DNA from: Bacillota bacterium
GTDB taxonomy: Bacteria > Vulcanimicrobiota > JAMDEM01
Direction of reading: 5' to 3'
Assembly (NCBI GenBank): GCA_023486985.1
Contig: JAMDEM010000028.1
Span: 1 to 34,199, forward strand
Length of the DNA: 34,199 bases
Shown in pieces: positions 7,751 through 13,727 of this stretch. The translations under genes and the position numbers were made by a program. Each line of letters starts with the position of its first letter. Positions within the stretch are counted from its first letter, which is position 1. The notes below the pieces were generated by a model that saw only the letters and a list, made by a program, of their open reading frames with translations, ran no database searches and was not told where the DNA came from.

Positions 7751-8039
7751 GTAGGGGGTTGATTCATCAAACCCGCTCTTATCGGGCGGATTTTGCGATT
7801 GAAAACTCTGCAGCTATGCTGCGGAGTATCGTGCCCGCAAAACAAGCTCTGCTTATTTTCGAATGGCGACAATCCAGGCGGAGCCGTAGATAGCGCATGA
7901 GAAAACAAACTTGTTTATAAATTCGACCCCTGCAAATCACTGGCTGCTTGTAGGGAAATGTCAAGATTTTTGAGCAAGGCAGGGAATACAAATAACCCCG
8001 AAGGGGCAAGTGCCACGGGCTATACACGTGGGTATCTAC
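7751..8039. mobile_element. REP/BIME-like element bounded by inverted GTAG-plus-hairpin ends
   Basis: On the plus strand GTAG (7751-7754) precedes a hairpin, GGGTTGAT (7756-7763), loop TC, ATCAAACCC (7766-7774). On the minus strand GTAG (8039-8036) precedes a hairpin with arms at 8031-8027 and 8017-8013 (CCACG/CGTGG), and next to it CCCC-GAA-GGGG (7996-8006). A GTAG tetranucleotide 5' of a hairpin is the recognition layout known for REP-associated Y1 transposases (RAYT). Two such ends in opposite orientation resemble a BIME. No transposase gene is inside, and the 93-codon frame across it on the minus strand looks like chance. Confidence 0.45.
7791..7860. repeat. 70-bp dispersed palindromic repeat, copy A
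   Basis: It starts TTTTGCGATTGAAAACT and contains the inner hairpin CTCTGCAGC / GCTGCGGAG, one G-U pair from perfect. The outer arms are TTTTGCG and CGCAAAA, and it ends CAAGCTCTGCTTATTTT. A second copy at 21884-21953 differs at only about five positions, including one single-base deletion. It has no coding potential. Confidence 0.9.
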
Positions 8040-8294
8040 TTTCAAAAATTCTCGCACAGGCTCCTGCGAAAATGTAGGCTCAGGAAGAGGATTTCTTTCT
8101 ATTTTCTGGAATCGCTGAGTTACCAGATCTAATTAATTATTCCAACATTCTTGAAGCGGGCTTTTAAAATTCATTCCTTTATGCCAATTCTTTATAGGAC
8201 ATTCAGCAACTTCACAGATAGCAGTCAGATGGTTGATAATGGCATCGTGTGCAAATTCCATATTATTTTATAAAGGTTCCGAGTGCATTCGTCT
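8040..8294. other. Intergenic stretch with nothing recognised
   Basis: Between the repeat element and the PIN-gene promoter I see no convincing frame, hairpin or repeat. A plus-strand frame from 8233 reads into the PIN gene but has no ribosome site and no family resemblance before residue 44. An ATAAAGG at 8270-8276 matches a half-site of the palindrome at 8313. Confidence 0.5.
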
Positions 8295-8327
8295 TTGGGA
8301 TACAGAAACCGACCTTTATAATAAAGG
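8295..8327 (+). promoter_or_regulatory. Promoter of the solo PIN gene with a palindrome over the -10 box
   Basis: TTGGGA (8295-8300), 16 bases, then a perfect TATAAT (8317-8322). The -10 is inside a perfect 7-1-7 inverted repeat CCTTTATAATAAAGG (8313-8327). The position is the same as in autoregulated toxin loci. Confidence 0.55.
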
Positions 8328-8361
8328 GCTAAAAATGTATCATGAGCAAAGGAGAATAAAA

Positions 8362-8826
8362 ATGGATATTAAAAAGATGCAACAAGTTTTCTTTGATTCT
8401 AGTGCTTTAATAAAATATTACAAGAAGGATGAAAAGGGTTGTGATAAAGTTTGGAAAATTCTTAATTCCAAAAATAGAGGATTTTCTGTAACTTGGCTAA
8501 CTATTGCTGAAGTGATAAATGTCTTAAAGTGTAGGCTTAATGGTAAAGAATTAATTGAGGCTCTAGATCGTCTTATTGCTGATATAAGCGGCCAGAAATT
8601 TGCAATTTTTTCACCTGAATCTGGTAAAAGTATATTTGATGTCACTCGACAGGTAGAAGAATACAAAGAAAAATACAATATAGACCTAGTTGATGCTTAT
8701 AATTTGCACTTTATAGATTCCGAATTCAGAAAAAGAAAATATACACCGAAACCTTTAATTGTATGCAGTGATAAAAAACTCAACAAAGCTTTTGAGGAAC
8801 TTGGATGGGAAGTTTGCGACCCATAG
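8362..8826 (+). CDS. PIN-domain protein (VapC-like ribonuclease), no antitoxin visible
   Basis: This protein of 154 residues has the PIN nuclease layout. The first acidic residue is in QQVFFDSSALIKYYKK, the second in LTIAEVINVL, the third in YNIDLVDAYNLHF and the last in LIVCSDKKLNKAFEELGW. PIN proteins of this type cut RNA with a metal-ion triad. I chose the ATG at 8362 because AAAGGAG is 7 bases upstream. The open frame extends back to 8233 but lacks a ribosome site. Unlike the VapBC pair at 13041, no RHH, AbrB or Phd-type antitoxin is encoded on either side, so its partner may be elsewhere or the gene may act alone. The codons are AT-rich compared with neighbouring operons, consistent with acquisition. 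Confidence 0.85.
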   Translation: MDIKKMQQVFFDSSALIKYYKKDEKGCDKVWKILNSKNRGFSVTWLTIAEVINVLKCRLNGKELIEALDRLIADISGQKFAIFSPESGKSIFDVTRQVEEYKEKYNIDLVDAYNLHFIDSEFRKRKYTPKPLIVCSDKKLNKAFEELGWEVCDP

Positions 8827-8956
8827 GAATATATTTAATGCATAGTTTTTTCTCTTTTTCTCGCCAATTTCTTGACACTTGCTTGAATCTGAAGAATTGA
8901 AGCAAAGGTTGTTAATAAGATTAGGAAATCAGGCAAAAAGTAAGGAGGAAGCCATT

Positions 8957-9592
8957 ATGCCCAAAAGTTACATCGATATTTTTGAAGCAATCATAGGTAA
9001 TGATATTTCTGCTGTAGGAGAATTCATTAGCACGGGAGCAAATGTTAATTTAAAAAATAAAGATGGTTTTACACCTTTGCACCAAGCTGTATATAGAGGA
9101 TATAAAGATATTGTAGAATTGCTTATCAGCAAAGGAGCAGATATCAATGCAGAGGGTAAGTGGGGCGGGACGGCATTGCACAAGGCGGCATGGAAAAGTT
9201 ACAAAGATATAGCAGCGCTTCTAATTTCTAAAGGTGCCGATGTCAATGCAAAAGCTTATGATGGCTCGACGCCTTTGCACTGGGCCGTAGTGTTTGGCAA
9301 TAAAGATATTGTGGAATTGCTTATTAGTAAAAGCGCAAATGTCAACGCGAGAGATGAATCTGGCCTGACACCTTTACAGTATGCCTCAGATGAAAAACAA
9401 AGAAATGTTATGGAATTTTTTATCATCAAAAATGAAGACGGCCGTACGGCATTGTTCCCTGCTGCAGTAACAGGACAAAAAGATATTGTGGAATTGCTTA
9501 TCAACAAAGGAGCAGATGTCAATGCAAAAGATGAAACTGGCTTGACACCTTTGTATTCTGGGGAAAAGAAGTGGTGGCAGTTCTGGAAGTAA
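8957..9592 (+). CDS. Ankyrin-repeat protein
   Basis: A 211-residue protein built almost wholly of ankyrin repeats, which mediate protein-protein contacts. After a capping repeat (about 4-34) come clear units beginning DGFTPLHQA, GGTALHKAA, DGSTPLHWA, SGLTPLQYA (shortened) and DGRTALFPA, then a final partial unit TGLTPLYSG. Several share the stretch KDIVELLISKGAD, and the DNA of these units is nearly identical too, indicating recent tandem duplication. The C-terminus is an abrupt basic-aromatic tail, KKWWQFWK. There is no signal peptide or membrane segment. The ATG at 8957 has AAGGAGG 8 bases upstream, so earlier in-frame TTG codons are not needed. No partner is evident. It follows the PIN gene on the same strand after 130 bases. 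Confidence 0.9.
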   Translation: MPKSYIDIFEAIIGNDISAVGEFISTGANVNLKNKDGFTPLHQAVYRGYKDIVELLISKGADINAEGKWGGTALHKAAWKSYKDIAALLISKGADVNAKAYDGSTPLHWAVVFGNKDIVELLISKSANVNARDESGLTPLQYASDEKQRNVMEFFIIKNEDGRTALFPAAVTGQKDIVELLINKGADVNAKDETGLTPLYSGEKKWWQFWK

Positions 9593-9746
9593 TATTTTGA
9601 TATTTCACTGGTTTTGTGGGCACACGGGAAGGGTGGAAATACCTCCATCAAAAAATAAAAAATTTTCTCTTGCCTTTTCGTATTGCTGTTCATATCCAGC
9701 AAAATTTCAAAGGTTACTCGCAGAGAATGCTCCTTTCAGCCTCTTC
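9593..9746. other. Gap after the ankyrin gene, probably cas-locus debris
   Basis: No supported gene. On the minus strand, directly downstream of the cas1 remnant, one frame reads FEILLDMNSNTKRQEKIF. This faintly resembles a Cas2 N-terminus (Y-D-x...R-x-x-K-I), but it loses similarity at once. I treat it as unproven. Confidence 0.2.
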
Positions 9747-10110
9747 CTACAGAGTTTCCAATTTTATAACTGCATTGAAAATAACTTGATTCACGGTTTC
9801 TTCTGCTACAGTGATTTGGCTTACAATTTTTGCAAGCTGCGGATGCAGCCTGCATGCACCATTTTCCAGCAGAAGAAAATCTTTCGGAGAAAAAACGCAC
9901 TTTTGAAGAAATTGCAAGACCAATTGTTCCACTTTGGGACGCAGAGGCTCCATGAGGTCATAAACCAGAGCCACTCGGTTTGAGATAACAAGCATGAAGA
10001 TAATCAATGGTGGTGTCGAGACCTGCTGATACCGCAGCCATTAAAACCTGACTTTCAAGAACTCCATAAACATAATTTAAAATAGCATTTACAGGATGGG
10101 TGGCATGACC
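9747..10110 (-). pseudogene. cas1: Truncated, frameshifted cas1 remnant (C-terminal third)
   Basis: Two minus-strand frames together give the conserved C-terminal part of Cas1, the CRISPR spacer integrase. The first, from 10110, reads ATHPVNAILNYVYGVLES, then SAGLDTTIDYLHA. The second carries on as NRVALVYDLMEPLRPKVEQ, then FSPKDFLLLENGACRLHPQL, ending at 9747. The switch between frames falls in 9976-9996, so there is at least one indel. A stop codon lies immediately before the first frame, and the N-terminal two thirds of Cas1 is missing. It would therefore not make a functional enzyme. The motifs N-x-x-L-N-Y, G-L-D and Y-D-L-M-E-P-x-R-P are diagnostic of the family. No CRISPR array or other cas gene is visible nearby. 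Confidence 0.82.
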
Positions 10111-10155
10111 TCAAAGTTATAATAAATTGCAGCGAAGAAGCAAACTCTTTAATAT

Positions 10156-10593
10156 TTACTTTCTTCGGTAACTCAAAATCTCTTTTGTTTTCCTGAGAAA
10201 TACGGTGGCGCTGTTAATCAATTTTTGAGCGCCATCTTCAGAGAAAGTGGACTCATAATCAGCGTTTTCTCTTAAAGCCATGGCAGTAAAGAAATCATCA
10301 CAAAGGCTTTTTTCCAGTTTGTTTGTATCCACAAATAGAGCTCTAACAGCAACTGCCAGGCAATAATGACTTTTTTCCCGTAAGCCCTGGGAATATAAGA
10401 GCGCTCTGGCTCCATGGAACATAGAATAATAAGCTTGAATAGTAGCCCATTTATGGTTTTTATTTTTAAAGCTTTCTCTGGCGCTTATAAGATCGTTTTC
10501 TGCCGAATCTATTTCCTTTGGGATAAGTCGTTTTCCCTGAGGAAAGCTTTTTATGCTATTTTTCTTCAGACATTTTTCATATTCCGGATCCAT
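10156..10593 (-). CDS. HEPN-domain protein, partner of the upstream nucleotidyltransferase
   Basis: This protein of 145 residues belongs to the HEPN group typified by COG1895. The central helices show WATIQAYYSMFHGARALLY, GLREKSHYC and LRENADYES. HEPN proteins paired with MNT nucleotidyltransferases commonly act as RNase toxins, but the usual R-x4-6-H catalytic motif is not obvious here. The nearest match is R-x3-H in REKSH, so toxin activity is an inference from gene order. The ATG at 10593 has GGGAGG 6 bases upstream. The reading frame overlaps the end of the MNT gene by 17 bases, indicating tight translational coupling. Confidence 0.82.
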   Translation of the reverse strand: MDPEYEKCLKKNSIKSFPQGKRLIPKEIDSAENDLISARESFKNKNHKWATIQAYYSMFHGARALLYSQGLREKSHYCLAVAVRALFVDTNKLEKSLCDDFFTAMALRENADYESTFSEDGAQKLINSATVFLRKTKEILSYRRK

Positions 10594-11125
10594 CGCTTCC
10601 CTCCCATAAAATTATTCCTCTGTTTATTTGCTCAAAGAAAGCAGGTTCTTTTTTTTCAAGGTTCACATATTGCAAAGGAGTTTTTATAATTGGTTGGGTT
10701 TTTTCTCGCAGGGAACTGTTATGAAAAAATTTGAAAACAATTTCAGGGTGGTTGGTGAGGATAAAGATATCAAAGTCGCTTTCTTCTGTGTTAGTGCCTG
10801 AAGCAGCGCTTCCAAAAAGAATTATTTTTCTGCTGGCTTTCTTAATTTTTTCAAAAAGGGGAAACAAAGTGATTAAAGTTTGCAATATTTTAAATTGTCT
10901 TAAGAAGGGATTAGAAAGGTCTGTTCGATAAAACTTCATCCTTCCCCGTATTTCTTCTTCTACGAGTTTTGCTCTGGCAAGCTTTCTCATGGCATAATTT
11001 ATTCCAGAACGGCTTACGCCAGTGGCTTCCCGTATTTCTTTTTCCAGAAATTGCTTTTCTGGATGAAGAAGAAGAAAGGATAGAGCCTTTTGTTCGTTTG
11101 TTTTAAATAAGATATTTTTAATCAT
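10577..11125 (-). CDS. Winged-helix DNA-binding protein fused to a minimal nucleotidyltransferase (MNT)
   Basis: The protein has 182 residues. The N-terminal half is a winged helix (KQFLEKEIREATGVSRSG, then AMRKLARAKLVEEE). The C-terminal half is a polymerase-beta-type minimal nucleotidyltransferase with IILFGSAASGTNTEESDFDI, that is G-S-x(10)-D-x-D. In characterised MNT/HEPN modules the MNT protein adds AMP to its HEPN partner and neutralises it. Fusion to a DNA-binding domain would also let it repress its own operon. The ATG at 11125 is preferred. A TTG 17 codons upstream would place the palindromic operators and the -10 box inside the coding region. No ribosome site is obvious, and the leader is only about 20 bases. 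The downstream HEPN gene overlaps by 17 bases. Confidence 0.87.
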   Translation of the reverse strand: MIKNILFKTNEQKALSFLLLHPEKQFLEKEIREATGVSRSGINYAMRKLARAKLVEEEIRGRMKFYRTDLSNPFLRQFKILQTLITLFPLFEKIKKASRKIILFGSAASGTNTEESDFDIFILTNHPEIVFKFFHNSSLREKTQPIIKTPLQYVNLEKKEPAFFEQINRGIILWEGSDGSGI

Positions 11126-11131
11126 TTTAAA

Positions 11132-11183
11132 TCCAAAATTTTGGAATTGATTCCATTTTAATGGATTTGATTCCAAAAGTCAA
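11132..11183 (-). promoter_or_regulatory. Promoter and three operator palindromes of the MNT/HEPN operon
   Basis: Minus-strand TTGACT (11183-11178), 17 bases, TAAAAT (11160-11155). Three inverted repeats fill the region: TGGATTTGATTCCA (11162-11175) in the spacer, TGGAATTGATTCCA (11142-11155) next to the -10 and start site, and the perfect 14-mer TCCAAAATTTTGGA (11132-11145). The first two start exactly 20 bases apart, two helical turns, placing them on one face of the DNA. The winged helix of the encoded protein is the obvious candidate ligand. Confidence 0.7.
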
Positions 11184-11197
11184 GCTACAAGAACAAT

Positions 11198-11227
11198 TTA
11201 CATTATAAAAATTTGTCGTGATATAAT
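11198..11227 (+). promoter_or_regulatory. Probable promoter of the coiled-coil L,D-transpeptidase-like gene
   Basis: TTACAT (11198-11203), 18 bases, perfect TATAAT (11222-11227). It is followed by an AGGGGGGG ribosome site just before the ATG at 11264. It is divergent from the MNT/HEPN promoter, with about 15 bases between the two -35 regions. Confidence 0.5.
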
Positions 11228-11263
11228 TTTGTATCCATTGAGGCAGTAAAGGGGGGGCGCAAA

Positions 11264-12991
11264 ATGGTTAAGAAAGACGGCGGAGGAGCTGTAAAGCATA
11301 TCTCAAAAATAGAGCCGGCGAAGCATGCATCCCAGACCCAGGCTAAACCATCAAGCTCATCATCTCACAAAGATACATCCACAAGCAGTACCACGCATAA
11401 AGATAATGTCAGTCTTTCCAGCCAGGCGGAGAAAGATGCCGCCCGCCAGCGCATAGATAATGAACATGATGAAGAATTAAAAAGACTGGATGAGGAAAAG
11501 CAGGCAAAAGAAAAGGCGCTGGAAGAGGAAAGAATAGCAAAAGAAAAAGCAATTGAAGAAGAGAAGCAGGCGCGCCTTAAGGCACTGGAGGAAGAGCAGA
11601 AGCAGAAGGAAACCGAACTTCAGGCACAGCGTCTTAATGAACAGGAAAAAGCGGCAAAAGAAGCGGCTTTGAAAGCCGAGATGGCTGCAAAGAAAAAGGC
11701 TCTTGAAGATGAGGTTGCCGGCAAGAAAAATGCCCTTGCCGGGGAAATTGCAGATAAGAAAGCCGCCATAGACGCCAAGTACCAGGCTAAGATTTCTGCC
11801 ATTGACGGACCCGCGCTTCCGCCGAACTTCAATGAAATGTCCCCCGAGGAGCAGTATAATTATCTTCATGATGTCTCAGTTGCCATGGCGGGCGGAGATG
11901 AAAGCCAGTGGAGAACCGGCGAAGACGAGTTGAATATCATCGGAATCCGCAGTTTTCAGAATGGACAGGCTGTACCGCCTGAAGGCAATGTTTATAATGA
12001 TACGATTTACGCCGTTCGCATGCATGACGGAAAGCCCGAAGTTTATGCTTTTCAGGGAAGCGTTGATGCAGGCGTGGTAAATAATCCCGGCTCCACCGGA
12101 TTCGGCTATGCAGACCCTAAAACAGGAAAGTACCTGGGATTTTCCGATCTTGCAGACGGCTTTTATCCCATAGGCACATGGACCAAAGGAGCAGTCCCGC
12201 ACAGCGGGCTGGGTCTACGCCAGAATGGAGATATAAAAATTAATGTTGACCTGAACAATGACGGTATTATCGAGGATAATGAGCGTCTTGGAGTAACTGA
12301 AGGAGCCGGGTGGGGAATACAGTTCCATCCGGGGGGCACGGGCGACCGTGTGGGGTTATGGTCGGCAGGCTGTCAGGTCATCAAGGGGGACCAGTGGGGA
12401 CTTTTCCAGAACCTGATAAGCGAGGATAAAAACAAGGATTTCGCCTACACCCTAGTTGACAGCGCAAACCTGCCGCCTGTTGACGCCAATCACAGAGCGG
12501 TTGGAGTGCCCAATACCCCGGTAGCCACAGGTTCGGGCGGAACGTCCATATCGGCGGGAAGTTCAGGAGCCGTCACCGGTACGACAGATGCAGGAGCGGT
12601 AACCTCCGGTGTTTCGTATCCTGTATATGCAGCTCCGCAGACAGGGTCTCCGCTGGGAGCCTCTTACACGGGAGGCGGTGTTAATGCGCCTTTCGGTCCT
12701 GATGCCGTTGATTCTGTGGAGACCGGCGCTAATATCGACCAACAGTTGCAGAGCCTATGCCAGGCGGCGACGCAGGAAATAATGGCGGCAAAAAAAGGCG
12801 GTTTTGCACAGGCGGGAGGAATGAGTCCTGCGGTCAGTGCCCTGTACTTTACATATGCGCAGGTGCTTCTGCAGCACTTGTCCATTAAGCCGGAAACAGA
12901 GCAAATGGTTGCCAATAGTCTTGCTATGGCGGGAATCAATGTCCAGCAGCTTAAACAGGTTATCTCCCAGAACGCAGGGAAGCCCATGTAA
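11264..12991 (+). CDS. Coiled-coil protein with an L,D-transpeptidase-like (YkuD-type) active-site motif
   Basis: A 575-residue protein in four parts. Residues 1-55 are a Ser/Thr/Lys-rich leader ending in KDNVSLSSQAEKD (46-58), like the leaders of the two glycosidases. Residues 55-180 are a charged Glu/Lys/Ala coiled coil. Residues 190-400 form a globular domain with a canonical EF-hand loop DLNNDGIIEDNE (329-340) and then FHPGGTGDRVGLWSAGC. In that stretch H355, S367 and C370 match the H...S-x-G-C motif of L,D-transpeptidases, which cross-link or attach proteins to peptidoglycan. The remainder is a Gly/Ser/Thr-rich linker and a helical tail. There is no Sec signal peptide, which is odd for a cell-wall enzyme. 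The ATG is preceded by a G-run ribosome site. A phage-like or other cysteine hydrolase is an alternative reading. Confidence 0.6.
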   Translation: MVKKDGGGAVKHISKIEPAKHASQTQAKPSSSSSHKDTSTSSTTHKDNVSLSSQAEKDAARQRIDNEHDEELKRLDEEKQAKEKALEEERIAKEKAIEEEKQARLKALEEEQKQKETELQAQRLNEQEKAAKEAALKAEMAAKKKALEDEVAGKKNALAGEIADKKAAIDAKYQAKISAIDGPALPPNFNEMSPEEQYNYLHDVSVAMAGGDESQWRTGEDELNIIGIRSFQNGQAVPPEGNVYNDTIYAVRMHDGKPEVYAFQGSVDAGVVNNPGSTGFGYADPKTGKYLGFSDLADGFYPIGTWTKGAVPHSGLGLRQNGDIKINVDLNNDGIIEDNERLGVTEGAGWGIQFHPGGTGDRVGLWSAGCQVIKGDQWGLFQNLISEDKNKDFAYTLVDSANLPPVDANHRAVGVPNTPVATGSGGTSISAGSSGAVTGTTDAGAVTSGVSYPVYAAPQTGSPLGASYTGGGVNAPFGPDAVDSVETGANIDQQLQSLCQAATQEIMAAKKGGFAQAGGMSPAVSALYFTYAQVLLQHLSIKPETEQMVANSLAMAGINVQQLKQVISQNAGKPM

Positions 12992-12999
12992 GACAGATT

Positions 13000-13031
13000 A
13001 ATTCCGGTGATTTTCCCGGGGTTGGTTTTTT
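13000..13031 (+). terminator. Probable Rho-independent terminator of the L,D-transpeptidase-like gene
   Basis: Arms AATTCCGG (13000-13007) and CCGGGGTT (13016-13023) pair over 8 positions with two G-U pairs, around an 8-base loop. GG and a run of six T follow. The hairpin starts 9 bases after the stop codon. Confidence 0.55.
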
Positions 13032-13040
13032 CCTGCTTTC

Positions 13041-13421
13041 TCAGCCCTTCCATATCTTTATATCATCCATGGGATAATGTCTTAAATTCAAAGTGTAAAA
13101 AGAAGCTTTAGTAAATTTAGCGGTAGCTGCAAGCAGGGAGTCCCCAAGCTGCAACCCATGACTTTTACGGAATCTGCGCAGGTAAAATCCTGCAATCTTT
13201 GATATCTCGTCGTCTATGGGAATGCATTGCATGGTTTGAAAAAGGCGGTAAGTCTTTTCCTCCTCACCCCTGCGCATTCCCTGAAAAATTTCCGCCATTG
13301 TTACAGGAGAGTAAAGGAAAGTATGCCCTTCTTTATATAAATTCTCAAAAGACTTTAAAACCGCGGAATTGCCTCTTAATGCTTCAATAAGAACATCAGT
13401 ATCGATAAGGAATTCGCTCAT
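13041..13421 (-). CDS. vapC: VapC-type PIN ribonuclease toxin
   Basis: A 126-residue PIN protein with the acidic positions of VapC. The first lies in FLIDTDVLIEAL near residue 7, the second in PVTMAEIFQG, the third in LQLGDSLLAATA, followed by FYTLNLRHYPM. VapC toxins are metal-dependent endoribonucleases that block translation by cleaving tRNA or rRNA. The ATG at 13421 overlaps the TGA of the upstream antitoxin gene in an ATGA arrangement, the classical coupling in vapBC. It ends next to the terminator of the convergent gene at 11264. Confidence 0.92.
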   Translation of the reverse strand: MSEFLIDTDVLIEALRGNSAVLKSFENLYKEGHTFLYSPVTMAEIFQGMRRGEEEKTYRLFQTMQCIPIDDEISKIAGFYLRRFRKSHGLQLGDSLLAATAKFTKASFYTLNLRHYPMDDIKIWKG

Positions 13422-13678
13422 CTGCGGGAAAGCCTTTCCAAACGCTTATCCTCACGGAGGCTCTTTAAATAATCTTCAGTCTTTCCCAAATCCTGTCTGT
13501 TCTTCCAGATTCCTGCCACGGTATTTAAGGCATCCAGGAAACTTTCTCCTTTTTTCCCTGCATAGACCTTGTCAACAGCCTCCCGGATTAACTGTGCCAT
13601 CGTAACTTTGTTTTTTCGGCTTAATATTTGCAGGATTTGCCATTCATCGTTCGATAAATATATTTGCGTCCTCTTCAA
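13418..13678 (-). CDS. vapB: Ribbon-helix-helix antitoxin (VapB-type)
   Basis: An 86-residue protein whose N-terminus, KRTQIYLSNDEWQIL followed by TMAQLIREAVDKVY, is a ribbon-helix-helix DNA-binding fold. The C-terminal part (ESFLDALNTVAGIWKNR) would wrap the toxin. I place the start at TTG 13678, because GAGG lies 7-8 bases upstream and the product then begins like other RHH antitoxins. The GTG at 13687 overlaps that site and would add three residues. The gene overlaps vapC by 4 bases and is preceded by a palindromic promoter, consistent with autorepression by the toxin-antitoxin complex. Confidence 0.88.
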   Translation of the reverse strand: MKRTQIYLSNDEWQILQILSRKNKVTMAQLIREAVDKVYAGKKGESFLDALNTVAGIWKNRQDLGKTEDYLKSLREDKRLERLSRR

Positions 13679-13692
13679 GGAATTCACCTCTA

Positions 13693-13727
13693 ATGTATAT
13701 TATACATCATCAATTTTTTAGCGTCAA
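13693..13727 (-). promoter_or_regulatory. vapBC promoter with a perfect palindrome over the -10 box
   Basis: Minus-strand TTGACG (13727-13722), 17 bases, TATAAT (13704-13699). The -10 is inside the perfect 7-1-7 inverted repeat ATGTATATTATACAT (13693-13707), the expected operator for an RHH antitoxin. The -35 overlaps the stop codon of the upstream DUF6125-like gene. Confidence 0.75.

Noticed and set aside
7779..8057. A 92-codon minus-strand frame across the repeat region
   Set aside because: It runs through the 70-bp repeat and several hairpins, has no ribosome site, and its only order comes from the repeated DNA.
8879..8956. TTG start 26 codons upstream of the ankyrin protein
   Set aside because: AAGGAGG with ideal spacing serves the ATG at 8957, and the upstream residues do not resemble an ankyrin cap.
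9593..9746. A cas2 remnant next to cas1
   Set aside because: One short stretch is faintly Cas2-like but similarity stops at once. It could be chance.
9597..9983. A 128-codon plus-strand frame opposite the cas1 remnant
   Set aside because: The complementary strand shows clear Cas1 motifs, and the plus-strand product resembles nothing and has no start signal.
9593..10155. A CRISPR array near the cas1 remnant
   Set aside because: No regularly spaced direct repeats are present here or elsewhere in the window.
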